Shown piece by piece: positions 1-9,367 of a stretch of DNA of 42,052 nucleotides (the first letter of the stretch is position 1; every line of letters begins with the position of its first letter). Below the pieces are notes generated by a model. The model was not told the origin of the DNA. It did no database searches and saw only the letters and a program-made list of their open reading frames with translations. Where the stretch lies: contig CAIYGI010000213.1 of assembly GCA_903925685.1 (NCBI GenBank), positions 1 through 42,052 of the forward strand, read 5' to 3'. This stretch comes from an uncultured bacterium. Its GTDB lineage: Bacteria; Verrucomicrobiota; Kiritimatiellia; CAIKKV01; CAIYGI01. The position numbers were made by a program, and so were the translations under genes.

Positions 1-63
1 ATTATCCGTAATCTGCTGACTCAAGGTCTCCTGCTGTTTCCGCAACGCTTCAAGCGATTTCAT
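1..63 (-). CDS. N-terminus of a truncated coiled-coil-like protein (MKSLEALRKQQETLSQQITDN...)
   Basis: ATG at 63 on the minus strand, preceded by a strong AAGGAGG Shine-Dalgarno (complement of 71-77); frame open to the window edge. Confidence 0.6.
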   Translation of the reverse strand, partial: MKSLEALRKQQETLSQQITDN

Positions 64-77
64 GTGTTCGCCTCCTT

Positions 78-99
78 ACAGGCGTATACATACGCCTGT
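78..99. promoter_or_regulatory. Perfect 9-bp inverted repeat ACAGGCGTA-TACA-TACGCCTGT directly upstream of the SD of the minus-strand gene; candidate operator or leader hairpin
   Basis: Read directly from the sequence; sits 15 bp upstream of the start codon. Confidence 0.5.
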
Positions 100-177
100 T
101 CATGCTCGAAAAGCAAGCACAAATTTCCGCATTTTTCTGTTGGCTCCGTCCTTAGGTCATTTGGAAGCCGAAAAAGG

Positions 178-1680
178 CTAAACTGTTACATTATTTGAAT
201 CAACCTCGCTGTGCCATATGGGTTCAAACTTATAGTGCTCGTACGAACCATCTGCCACATTTGGGGGCACATATGCGTCCCATACAAGATAGTCGATGTG
301 CATGTAACTTAGATATTGGGCGAACGCACCACGCTTGATATGTTTGACATAATCATAACTGTTTATTACTCCATCCAAATTAATCACCGGGCGATCGGCA
401 AAATGGCCGAAGACGCCACACCAACTCAAACCGAATCTACTTGTTGGCGGAGTGTTGGCCTTCGCCCAACAGGCCGCGATATAATCAGAGTTCAAAATCA
501 CCGGCCCAGTGATATTAAATGCCTGCACAATGCGCAGGCCAGCCATCAAAAGCATGCACCCGCACACACCGCCCGCAAGCAGTCTGCCGCGAACATCATG
601 GAAGCGCTCTTCCGCCCATAAAACACCCATCCCGAAGCTTAAACTAAGCAGCACATACTGATTTATCCAATACCATCCATAGATGCCGCGCTGAAAGAGG
701 ATCAGGAACAGAACTTGCGCCACAGCGCCACAACTGAAGAGCATGGTGATCCTTGCCAAGGATCGTAATACCGGCTGTCGCGATAGAACAACGATCAGCA
801 CCGAAACCAATAGCGAAAATGGCGCCGAACAATAGCGCAGGAGTGTGAGGCGCGGCAATGGATCGTTGATATGCGGAAAAACGCTTTTTAGTGTGCTGCT
901 GATGGTCAGTATGTGCTCAAAAGACCACAAATTCCAAACAAAGAAACCTCCAACCAAGATGGCCAGAGGCGCAACTAACGCACCTGCATCAATAAAAACA
1001 ACACGCCAGGTTTTGGTGCGCAACGATAAAGCAAGCCTGGCGCCATAATATATTCCAACAGGCATAATGTAAAACGCATTGTCTAGTCTAGCGAGGAAAA
1101 ACAGCCCTAATGCCAATGAAAACCAGACTGCAAATTTACGCTCTACTCGCCATTCATAACCTATTGCAGCCAAAACAACGCACAAAAAACACAAAGAAGA
1201 AACATAAGATTCCATGCCGAATTTTACGAGGCGAAGCGCCAGAAGAAAACAGCCTATGCCGGTTAAATTTGCCGCTGCCGATGATCTGACTCGCCCAAAT
1301 ATAGCAATTATCACTGCGCATGAAGCGAACAGCAAGAGTAAGCTGACAGTCATAAAGGCATAAAATGCCGCCTCAACCGAATGACAGCATGCGTATACCG
1401 GAATCAAGATTAACAACCAAAGCGGATGATAACCGTTGGTGGGGTTCAGTCCATCAAACGTTGACCCATTGCCATGGGCTATATTCCAAGCTACTTGCAA
1501 ATAATACCCGGCATCGTCTGGTATTAAAATGGCGACCAACTCGGCAAAATCGCGTTTCAATAAAAGAACAATAAAGTAGCCAATCGACAGGCAAGCGGCC
1601 GCTGTCAATGTTATGCTAAACGCGGATTTATGGTTTATTTTTATTTGTTTCCACTCCCATTGTAGAACGGCGAAAGGCAT
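178..1680 (-). CDS. Polytopic membrane glycosyltransferase-like protein (GT-C / PMT-like)
   Basis: 500 aa ORF, many TM segments, DDAGYYLQVAWNIAHGNGSTFDGLNPTNGYHPLW motif near the N-terminus; lower GC than neighbours. Confidence 0.75.
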   Translation of the reverse strand: MPFAVLQWEWKQIKINHKSAFSITLTAAACLSIGYFIVLLLKRDFAELVAILIPDDAGYYLQVAWNIAHGNGSTFDGLNPTNGYHPLWLLILIPVYACCHSVEAAFYAFMTVSLLLLFASCAVIIAIFGRVRSSAAANLTGIGCFLLALRLVKFGMESYVSSLCFLCVVLAAIGYEWRVERKFAVWFSLALGLFFLARLDNAFYIMPVGIYYGARLALSLRTKTWRVVFIDAGALVAPLAILVGGFFVWNLWSFEHILTISSTLKSVFPHINDPLPRLTLLRYCSAPFSLLVSVLIVVLSRQPVLRSLARITMLFSCGAVAQVLFLILFQRGIYGWYWINQYVLLSLSFGMGVLWAEERFHDVRGRLLAGGVCGCMLLMAGLRIVQAFNITGPVILNSDYIAACWAKANTPPTSRFGLSWCGVFGHFADRPVINLDGVINSYDYVKHIKRGAFAQYLSYMHIDYLVWDAYVPPNVADGSYEHYKFEPIWHSEVDSNNVTV

Positions 1681-3473
1681 TCAGGGTTGACACCCTGCCG
1701 ACGGCAGGGACGACCGCATCGAGCGGCCGTAGCGGCACAGCGAACGTCAGCGGGCGGGAGGCGGATGGCGGGGTGGAGATCGCGCAGGAAGTTGAAGAGT
1801 TCCTGCCGCGACGCGGGCTGGTCGAAGGGATGCATGGCGGTGACCGAGACGTAGGCCCAGCGCGAGGCGCGGTTGTGCAGCAGGCGGTCCGCTGCCATCC
1901 AGACGAGACGCCGCCAATGGGATGCGGTCTCGCGGTCGCGACCGGCGAACCAGTAGGCAAAGCCGATGCGATTGGCCCCGCCGGAGGCGTGGGCTTCGAT
2001 CACCATCAGATCGAGCGGCGCGCGCCCCGCCAGCGGCGCCTGTTCCGCGTGGGCGCGGTCGATTACAAAGCCCTGTGCCGGCAGGCATTGCTGCGGACGG
2101 TGGATGCTGCGCTGATCCTCGCCGCTGAAGACCGCCGTGACCAGATAGGAGCGCCCCTCGAAAGCCGTGTAAACCTTCTTCAGGATTGTCGTGTCCCTGG
2201 GCAGGATGTTGCGTTCCCCGACCGATGTCTCCGCCAGCGCGCCGCCGCAAACCGGACAAACGGCGCTGCCGTTAAGCGACGCTACGGTGAAACTCCTCAG
2301 GCACTGCTCATTCTGGCAATAGAGCAGGTCGTCGCCTTCAAAATCTCCAATGCGTGCCGGCAGCCGGTCGCGCAAGCCGCAGGAGGTTTCCAGCGCCACC
2401 GGCGGCGCGCATGAGGTCCAGATGGCGAGCCCGGCCAGCAGCAGGGGCGGCAGCAGACGAGAAAGATAATAGGAGGTCGGAAGTCTGAGGTCTGAGGTCC
2501 GAGGTCCGAGGTCGGAAGGAGGCAAACCGTCATCCGTATTTTTGGACTTGCCGGCCAGACGGTTCAGCCAGCCGGCAAGAACGAAGGTCAGGCTCAGCGC
2601 CACGCCGAAAAAAACGTAGCTGGAGTAATCGTGGTAGAAGCCCGTGGCGCGCTCCTGGCCGAAAAAGCGGGCGACAAGGGCGATGCTGACGATGCGGACC
2701 ACATTGCCTGCGATGGCCAGCGGCAAGGCGGCGGCGACCAGCAGCCAGCGCGACCATGTTCCGCGCACAAAGAACCAGGCGTAGGCGGCGCTGAGCGCCA
2801 CCAGCGGGAGCAGCGAGTGCAGACCGCTGCACGGATCGGCGACATCCAGGTGAAAACCGCCGCCGGCCAGGGAGTGGATCGCGGTGCCGCTGCGGACGGC
2901 GGCGATGCCGATGCCATTGAGCGTGAAGGTGGCCAGGGTGGTGGCGATGATCCGCAGCGGGAAGGTCAGCGAGTCGAGGAAACTGTAGGGGATGCAGAAA
3001 AGCAGATAAAGGGCGGGGAACAATGTCTGCCGCGCCACGCCCCAACCCCAAAAGACGAGGGGCACACTCCACAGCAGCAACAGCAGCGAGAGCAGCGTGA
3101 GGCGCGTTTGCTGGCCGCGCACGCCAAGCCAATAGAGCCCGAGTGCGACCGTGAAGGCCGCCAGTCCGCGCAGGTCCGGGTTCTTGGGCAGCGCGCGCAG
3201 GACGCCGCGCATGGTCCAAAGCGCGTAGAGGCTGACCAGCGGGATCAGCCAGGCATGCGAGAGATCGCCGGTTACGCTGCCCCAGCGGGCGACCATCCAG
3301 AGCACGGCCGAATGGCCCCTGACCGCCACCTCCTCGGCATTGCCATGGAGACCGTAGAGGAACCAAGCCATGGCGGCGATGGCCGCCAGACCGGCGGCCG
3401 TCCACCAGCCGGAATGCCGCTGCCCGGCGGCGCCTACGCCAGTCGTCGGGTTCTGGTGGTTCATGTGGCACAT
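1641..3473 (-). CDS. Exosortase fused to an EpsI-type (DUF3485-like) C-terminal domain
   Basis: 610 aa; exosortase catalytic landmarks DPCSGLHSL (Cys), NVVRI (Arg), YHDYSSY (His) in a multi-TM domain; C-terminal EpsI-like half (AVFSGEDQRSIHRPQQCLPAQGF). Confidence 0.88.
   Translation of the reverse strand: MCHMNHQNPTTGVGAAGQRHSGWWTAAGLAAIAAMAWFLYGLHGNAEEVAVRGHSAVLWMVARWGSVTGDLSHAWLIPLVSLYALWTMRGVLRALPKNPDLRGLAAFTVALGLYWLGVRGQQTRLTLLSLLLLLWSVPLVFWGWGVARQTLFPALYLLFCIPYSFLDSLTFPLRIIATTLATFTLNGIGIAAVRSGTAIHSLAGGGFHLDVADPCSGLHSLLPLVALSAAYAWFFVRGTWSRWLLVAAALPLAIAGNVVRIVSIALVARFFGQERATGFYHDYSSYVFFGVALSLTFVLAGWLNRLAGKSKNTDDGLPPSDLGPRTSDLRLPTSYYLSRLLPPLLLAGLAIWTSCAPPVALETSCGLRDRLPARIGDFEGDDLLYCQNEQCLRSFTVASLNGSAVCPVCGGALAETSVGERNILPRDTTILKKVYTAFEGRSYLVTAVFSGEDQRSIHRPQQCLPAQGFVIDRAHAEQAPLAGRAPLDLMVIEAHASGGANRIGFAYWFAGRDRETASHWRRLVWMAADRLLHNRASRWAYVSVTAMHPFDQPASRQELFNFLRDLHPAIRLPPADVRCAATAARCGRPCRRQGVNPECLSPFYNGSGNK
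1693..1709. repeat. 7-bp stem hairpin CCCTGCC-GAC-GGCAGGG
   Basis: Read directly; lies in the last ~20 codons of the exosortase ORF. Confidence 0.5.
2473..2514. repeat. Heptanucleotide tandem array, consensus GAGGTCN x6 (array 1)
   Basis: gaggtcg gaagtct gaggtct gaggtcc gaggtcc gaggtcg; in frame between the exosortase and EpsI-like domains. Confidence 0.9.
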
Positions 3474-3565
3474 TTTACCCGATGGCGGAGCGCATGGCTA
3501 GCGACTAGCCAGCAGGTTGCGGGGAATGCCGGGAGGGCCGATTGCGCTCGTTCTGACGGCCCTAA

Positions 3566-5071
3566 CTACGGGTGCGTGGTCACGGGGCGTTTCCAGAGCA
3601 CAAACCCTGGCAGTCGGCTTGCGGGACGATAGGCATGGGCCGCGAGATAGGCGGCCAGCGAACCGTACCCATCGAACACGTCAGGTTTGCAGACGAACAC
3701 CAGATCCGGCGGCGGCACCGAAGGGGCGATGGTCACGGACAGGTTGGCGGCATTGCAGATCGTGTTCGAGGGTTCGGCGTCCAGGGCGGTCAGCGACAGG
3801 CCGTAATAGGCGGCCGTGCGCGTGCTGGCGCTCCACCAGACACGGGCTCCGGCGCGCGCAGCGGCCGAGGCCAAACCGGCGCTGGCGCGGTTGTCTTCCT
3901 TGCGGTGGCGTGGCGCGATGCGAAGCAGCAGGCTTGAAATCAGCAGGAGTCCGATCAGCAACCCGGGCAGGGTGCCGCGCCACAGGGCCTTTCCACGCAG
4001 GCCGGCCGCCGCCCACATTGCCGCCGTGACGATGAAGGGGAGCAGCGGCGCCAAGTGACGGCCCCAGAACGGGAAACCCGCGATCCGCGCGGCAATGAAG
4101 AGGAACAACGCCGCCAGACCGGCGGCGACGGTCAGGGCCAATGCCAACCCGCGCGAGCCGCGGTGCGGCCTCGCGAGCGCCGCCAGGACGACGCCGAGCC
4201 AGGCCAGCGCGAGGGCGCCTAACGCCAGGGCGTAGGGACGCAGCAGTGCAACCACCAAAAGGCCGCCGCCGTCATGTGCCGCCGCCCGCAGATCGAGCCT
4301 GCCAGAACCCATTCCGGCGAAACCCAGCAACTCGTACGCGGCAAAGGCGACGTTGGAGGCGCCGACAGGCCAGAGGCGCGCGCCCCCATTGCCGGCGGCA
4401 AGCGTCTGTTGGTAATACCAAGCCAGCAAAAGGCACAAAATGCCGCCGAGGGCGAGCGCCGCCCAGGCTCCGGGCGCTGGCCACGTCCGGCGCCGCGCCA
4501 GCGCAACGAGCAGCACCAACCCCGCGGCCGCCAGAATGACGCCGCCCAACATGCTGGCGCCAAAGATCACGACAGCGGCAGGCGCCATGATCCATGCCCA
4601 GCGCGTGCTTTTCTCGCCCCCGGTAAGACATACCGCCATCCCGGCTACCAACCACGCCGCTGCCGCGATCTGCATAACGTACGGGCGCGCTTCGTTCATG
4701 TAGGCCCACAGGAACGGATGGACGGCCAACCCGAGTGGAAGCCAGGGCAGACGCAGGCGCCGGCCGGCCACGAATAACGCCAGCAGGGCCGCAGCGCCCC
4801 AGAGCAGGTTGATCGACCGCAGCGCCCATTCTCCGGCGCCGAAGGCTCTTCCCCAGACCCAGAACGCCGCCATGCAGAGCGGCATTTGCGTGGTCGAGTC
4901 GCTTCCCGAGCGTAACAGATCGAGCCAGTGCGAAAAATCCGGCTGCGCCGCGTAGCATGCGGTATCCGCCTCGTCCATCCACAGACTCTCGCCCGTGGGC
5001 ATAAAGGGCAGCAAGGCGACGGAGGCCAACAGCACCCAGACGGCGAGGCGGCGTGAAAGGCGTGCTTTCAT
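3566..5071 (-). CDS. Polytopic membrane glycosyltransferase (GT39/PMT-like)
   Basis: 501 aa, SLWMDEADTACYA motif in the first extracytoplasmic loop, many TM segments. Confidence 0.75.
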   Translation of the reverse strand: MKARLSRRLAVWVLLASVALLPFMPTGESLWMDEADTACYAAQPDFSHWLDLLRSGSDSTTQMPLCMAAFWVWGRAFGAGEWALRSINLLWGAAALLALFVAGRRLRLPWLPLGLAVHPFLWAYMNEARPYVMQIAAAAWLVAGMAVCLTGGEKSTRWAWIMAPAAVVIFGASMLGGVILAAAGLVLLVALARRRTWPAPGAWAALALGGILCLLLAWYYQQTLAAGNGGARLWPVGASNVAFAAYELLGFAGMGSGRLDLRAAAHDGGGLLVVALLRPYALALGALALAWLGVVLAALARPHRGSRGLALALTVAAGLAALFLFIAARIAGFPFWGRHLAPLLPFIVTAAMWAAAGLRGKALWRGTLPGLLIGLLLISSLLLRIAPRHRKEDNRASAGLASAAARAGARVWWSASTRTAAYYGLSLTALDAEPSNTICNAANLSVTIAPSVPPPDLVFVCKPDVFDGYGSLAAYLAAHAYRPASRLPGFVLWKRPVTTHP

Positions 5072-5233
5072 GAAACATCAGTGAAGATAGCCATCATGGC
5101 GCCGCTTATGCGCGAATCATAAATTTTCCACCCATGCGAGCGCAACGAAAAAGCTTCTTTTGCATGCTGGGTCGCCGGTCTTGACACTCCCCGCGGCCTT
5201 GGCGTACGTTCCTTTCAAGCGATAACCAAAAGC

Positions 5234-6277
5234 ATGAAAAAACGATTTCTTGTTACAGGCGGCGCGGGTTTTCTGGGGATCAATCTTGTCCGCAACCTTC
5301 TGGCGAAGGGACAGGAGGTAACATCCTTGGATGTTGCCCTTTTCGATTACCCGGACGTGTGCGGCCAGGCGCGCATTGTGCAGGGGGATATTCGACGGCC
5401 GGAGGATGTACGGACAGCGTTAAAAGATGTCGACATCGTCGTTCATGCGGCGGCGGTGCTGCCGCTGTACAAACCGGAGGATATCTTCTCGACCGATGTA
5501 GAAGGTACGCGCACTGTGCTTGAAGAGTCCGTTCGTCATGGGATTTCAAGAGTCATCCACATTTCCTCGACCGCGGTTTACGGAATTCCCGACCATCACC
5601 CGCTCCTGGAATCCGACAAGCTTCAGAAGGTTGGCCCCTACGGCGAAGCAAAAATCGCCGCCGAAAGGGTGTGCGAAGAATATCGCGCCAAGGGATTGAG
5701 CATCCCGATCGTCCGGCCGAAATCGTTCATTGGCCCGGAGCGGCTGGGCGTCTTTGCGTTGCTTTATGAATGGGCCAGCGATGGGCACAACTTCCCGATC
5801 CTCGGACGTGGCGACAATCCATATCAATATCTGGACGTCGAGGATTTGTGCGAGGCGATCTGGTTATGTTGCACGCTGGCGGACAAGACCGTCAACGACA
5901 CTTTCAATATTGGCGCGGAAGTTTACGGAACGCCACGAACAGACTTTCAGGCTGTTCTGGACGCGGCTGGTTTCGGCAAACGGGTGATTTCCATTCCCGA
6001 GGCGCCGGCAATCCTGTTGCTCAGGATACTCGAAAAGTTACGCCTTTCGCCCATCTACAAGTGGGTATACGAGACCGCCGGCAAAGAGTCCTTTGTCTCC
6101 ATCGAAAAGGCGAGGCAGCGTTTGGGCTTCGCGCCGAAGTATTCGAATGTGGACGCTCTGCTTAGAAACTACAATTGGTACCTGTCGCGCAAGGGAGAAT
6201 TGCGGCATAGCAAGGGAATATCGCATCGCGATCAATGGTCGCAAGGCGCGCTACGGCTCTGCAAAGCCTTGTTTTGA
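5234..6277 (+). CDS. NAD-dependent epimerase/dehydratase (extended SDR)
   Basis: N-terminal [19 protein letters not shown] Rossmann motif, STAVYG and [10 protein letters not shown] active-site region. Confidence 0.92.
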   Translation: MKKRFLVTGGAGFLGINLVRNLLAKGQEVTSLDVALFDYPDVCGQARIVQGDIRRPEDVRTALKDVDIVVHAAAVLPLYKPEDIFSTDVEGTRTVLEESVRHGISRVIHISSTAVYGIPDHHPLLESDKLQKVGPYGEAKIAAERVCEEYRAKGLSIPIVRPKSFIGPERLGVFALLYEWASDGHNFPILGRGDNPYQYLDVEDLCEAIWLCCTLADKTVNDTFNIGAEVYGTPRTDFQAVLDAAGFGKRVISIPEAPAILLLRILEKLRLSPIYKWVYETAGKESFVSIEKARQRLGFAPKYSNVDALLRNYNWYLSRKGELRHSKGISHRDQWSQGALRLCKALF

Positions 6278-7438
6278 ACAAGGCAGCCCGGTTGTGCGGG
6301 CGGCGCTCTGAAGGTAGTCGTCGTACGACACCAAGGGGGAGCCTTGTTTCAGGCGCACGAAGAGGTTCTCGTAAAAAGCCGCGATCCAGTCCCAATGGTA
6401 ATATTTTTCGATGCGCGAAGCCGCCCTGGCGCGAAAGGCCTCGACGGCGGCCGGCTGGTCCACGAGCTGCTGCAGTTTGGCGGGCAGATCGGCCTCGGGA
6501 TCTTGCGCGTCGAAGTAGGCCCCGCAATCCGCCACGACCTCCGAATTGGCGGGCGAGTTGCGGACCAGCACGCAGTTGCCGAAACCCAGTTGATCCAGCA
6601 GGGCGGGCCGGGTGCCGTCCACGGCCGAGGGCTGGATGGCGGCGTAGGCGTGGCTGCTTAGCTGGGCATAGTCCCGGCCGAAAGCATAGCCCGTGAATAC
6701 GACCCGCTGGTCGGCGATTTTTTGCAGTGTTTTTTTGTAGGCGTCGGCGTACGGCGCGTCGCCGACCAGCACCAGTTTCATATCCGTGCGCAGCCGCAGG
6801 AACGACCGGATCAGCAGGCCGATGCAGTTCTCGGGCACGAAGCGGCCGACATAAAAGAGATATTGTCGCGGCTTTACGCCCCATTTTTCCAGCGCCTCCG
6901 TGCCCTCGTCGCGGGCGACATTGGCGCCGTAGGGTGCGAAAATCGTCGCGGCGCGGTAAAGTTCCGCATAGCGGCGCTGGATGACCTTGGCGTCGGCGAT
7001 CAGCGCCTGGGCACTGTGAACGGCGAGGCGTTCGCAGCCGCGTTGATAGGCGCGGGCGAAGCGGCCCCATTTTTCCCGCGCCCAATCCTGACCGTCCACG
7101 TTCAACAGCACGCGGGCGCCGGCCAGGCGCGGCAGCCAGACCAGCGGGCTGTTGCCGACAATGCAGTAGTAAACGATGTCATAACCCTGCGTCAGCGCAT
7201 GCAGCGTGGAGAGGAATGTATGGGAGAGTGTTTCCAGGTGCTTGGTGCGGATGGACGGCAGGGAGACGAGGCGCATGCCCCGGTAATGTCCACGTACGTC
7301 CTTGATGAAGTGTCGGCGGTTGTAGACCGTCACGTCATGGCCGCGCGCCGCCAGCCGCGCGCCCAACTGCTCGTAAAAGGTCTCGAACCCGCTGTAGCGC
7401 GCGGGTATGCCGCGGGAGCCGAGGAAGGCGATTTTCAC
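6251..7438 (-). CDS. DUF1972-type glycosyltransferase (GT4-like)
   Basis: [43 protein letters not shown]-terminal GT-B fold features. Confidence 0.9.
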   Translation of the reverse strand: MKIAFLGSRGIPARYSGFETFYEQLGARLAARGHDVTVYNRRHFIKDVRGHYRGMRLVSLPSIRTKHLETLSHTFLSTLHALTQGYDIVYYCIVGNSPLVWLPRLAGARVLLNVDGQDWAREKWGRFARAYQRGCERLAVHSAQALIADAKVIQRRYAELYRAATIFAPYGANVARDEGTEALEKWGVKPRQYLFYVGRFVPENCIGLLIRSFLRLRTDMKLVLVGDAPYADAYKKTLQKIADQRVVFTGYAFGRDYAQLSSHAYAAIQPSAVDGTRPALLDQLGFGNCVLVRNSPANSEVVADCGAYFDAQDPEADLPAKLQQLVDQPAAVEAFRARAASRIEKYYHWDWIAAFYENLFVRLKQGSPLVSYDDYLQSAARTTGLPCSKQGFAEP

Positions 7439-8619
7439 CTTGTGGCGCCTCCATTATTCGTCCGGGCCGGCGCCGCCAGCAGTTGGCGGTAAGCTTCTTC
7501 CAGGGCCGCCGCGTAATGTTCGGGCAGGAAATCCCGTGCCCGCAGCCGCGCGGCTTCGCTCATGCGGCTCAGTTCGGCGGTTGACGTCCAGAGTTGACGC
7601 AACTTGAGCGACAGCGCGGCGACATCGCCCGGCGGCACCAAGGCTCCCTGCTCGCCGTCCGCGACCATTTCGGCCATGGCTCCGAGGTTGGAACAAACAA
7701 CCGGAATACCGCGCAACATGGCCTCGGCGGCCACCAGGCCAAAGGTTTCGAAACATACGCTCGGCATTACCAGCAGGCGCATGCCGGCATAGAAGGACTC
7801 CAGCGCCGGGCCGGACAACATGCCTTCGTAGCGGATCGAGGGGCTGTCCAACGGCGGACGATAGGACCGGTTGTCGCCGGCGAGCCTGAGCGGCAGTTCC
7901 GCGCGGGCCGCCGCCCGTACAAGCACATCGACGCCCTTTTCGGGCGCGAAGCGTCCCACGTAGCCGATGTAAGGGCGCTGGTCAGGCAAATATGCGCAGA
8001 CCGGCCCGCCTGGCGCGAGCAGTGGATTTCCCACGACGCGGATCTTTTCGGGGCGCACGCCCGCCTGCTGGATCAGCCAATCGCGGGCAAAGGCGGAGGG
8101 CGTGAGCAGGAGATCGACGGCCTGATAAAGACGGAAACCGCGCGCCACCAGATTGCGCAGCGCATATGCCAGACTCTGCATGCGGTTCCCCTGGCAATTA
8201 CGCACGGCGCAGCGCCATTCCCCGCCCTTCCCGCAATCCGTGCAGACCCGGCCGTCGCGCAAGTGCGTGCAAATGGGACAAGTCATGCGGTAGTCATGAC
8301 AGGTCAGCACCGTACGCACCCCCCGCCGCCTGCACAAGGGGAAAATCCAGGGCGAGATCAGGGGATAGATCTCGTGCACATGTACCAGATCGGGACAATC
8401 GCGCTCCAGCGCGGCGGCAAATTCGCGCAAGGCGGCTGGGGCATACAGTCCGGAGCCAAAGGCGCGCCAGCGTCCTGTCGCGCCGGACAAGCTCTTGCTG
8501 TCGCGCCAGAACGTATCCACCGTATGCCCGCGTTCGCGCAGCAACCCGACCGTGGCCGCCGCCACGACATCGGAACCGCCGCCGAGGCGGTGCTCGTTAT
8601 GAACCATCAATATATGCAC
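7435..8619 (-). CDS. Glycosyltransferase family 4
   Basis: The ORF track starts at 8817, but the protein logically starts at GTG 8619 (VHILMVHNEHRLGGGSDVVAAATVGLLRERGHTV), removing overlap with the next gene; YIGYVGRFAPEKGVDVLVRAA and CFETFGLVAAEAMLRGIPVV motifs. Confidence 0.9.
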   Translation of the reverse strand: MHILMVHNEHRLGGGSDVVAAATVGLLRERGHTVDTFWRDSKSLSGATGRWRAFGSGLYAPAALREFAAALERDCPDLVHVHEIYPLISPWIFPLCRRRGVRTVLTCHDYRMTCPICTHLRDGRVCTDCGKGGEWRCAVRNCQGNRMQSLAYALRNLVARGFRLYQAVDLLLTPSAFARDWLIQQAGVRPEKIRVVGNPLLAPGGPVCAYLPDQRPYIGYVGRFAPEKGVDVLVRAAARAELPLRLAGDNRSYRPPLDSPSIRYEGMLSGPALESFYAGMRLLVMPSVCFETFGLVAAEAMLRGIPVVCSNLGAMAEMVADGEQGALVPPGDVAALSLKLRQLWTSTAELSRMSEAARLRARDFLPEHYAAALEEAYRQLLAAPARTNNGGATR

Positions 8620-8654
8620 GGCGATTGTTCCGGTGGGGAACCGATGGCGGAGAA

Positions 8655-9365
8655 TCAGACGGAAGGGGTTAATCTGGTTTTGATAATCCGGGCGGGTACG
8701 CCGCCGACAATGCTGAATGGCGGCACATCCCGGGTCACCACCGCACCGGCCGCCACGATGGAGCCCTGACCGATGGTGACGCCCGCCAGAATGCTGCAAC
8801 TGGCTCCCAGCCAACAATCGTCGCCGATGACGATGCAGGATCGTGTCACTCCCTGTGCTTTGATCGGGATATCGGTACGTCCAAAATTGTGGTTCTCCGC
8901 CAGCAGGTTGACACGCGGTCCCATCATGACGCGGTTGCCGATTTCGATGAAGCCGGAACAGCCTATGAATGAATAGGGCCCGATATTGGAATTATCGCCC
9001 ATTTTCAGGCCCTCGCCGGGCGGTCCGAGCAGGACATTGCTCGGTCGGATGGATGCAAAACGTCCCACGGTACAGCGGTCGCCGAAGACCACGCCGCGCA
9101 GGCTCAGCCCAACGATCTCGCATCCTTCCTCCAGATTCAACGCCCGGCCGGCACGTATGTGGCGCGGGTGATAGATGCGGACATGACGGTCGCACAACAT
9201 GTAACCGCGAGCCTGCGCGAAGCGGAATTTCCAGACTAGGCCACGGGTCAGGCGCATGGAAATCAATCGGGCGAAATCCAGCAGATCCCGCCCGCTCCAG
9301 GCATTCAAACTGTCCGGGGGGAGACGTTTCAAGCGGCTCAAAAAAACGCGTATTCTATCAAGCAT
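8655..9365 (-). CDS. Hexapeptide-repeat acyltransferase (WcaF/LbH-like)
   Basis: Left-handed beta-helix signature (VVFGDRCTVGRFASIRPSN..., IVIGDDCWLGASCSILAGVTIGQGSIVAAGAVVTRDVPPFSIVGGVPARII). Confidence 0.88.
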   Translation of the reverse strand: MLDRIRVFLSRLKRLPPDSLNAWSGRDLLDFARLISMRLTRGLVWKFRFAQARGYMLCDRHVRIYHPRHIRAGRALNLEEGCEIVGLSLRGVVFGDRCTVGRFASIRPSNVLLGPPGEGLKMGDNSNIGPYSFIGCSGFIEIGNRVMMGPRVNLLAENHNFGRTDIPIKAQGVTRSCIVIGDDCWLGASCSILAGVTIGQGSIVAAGAVVTRDVPPFSIVGGVPARIIKTRLTPSV

Positions 9366-9367
9366 GG

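Noticed and set aside
2530-3471. 313-aa minus-strand ORF in another frame of the exosortase
   Set aside because: Arg/Pro/Ala-rich alternative frame; the exosortase frame carries the conserved catalytic motifs
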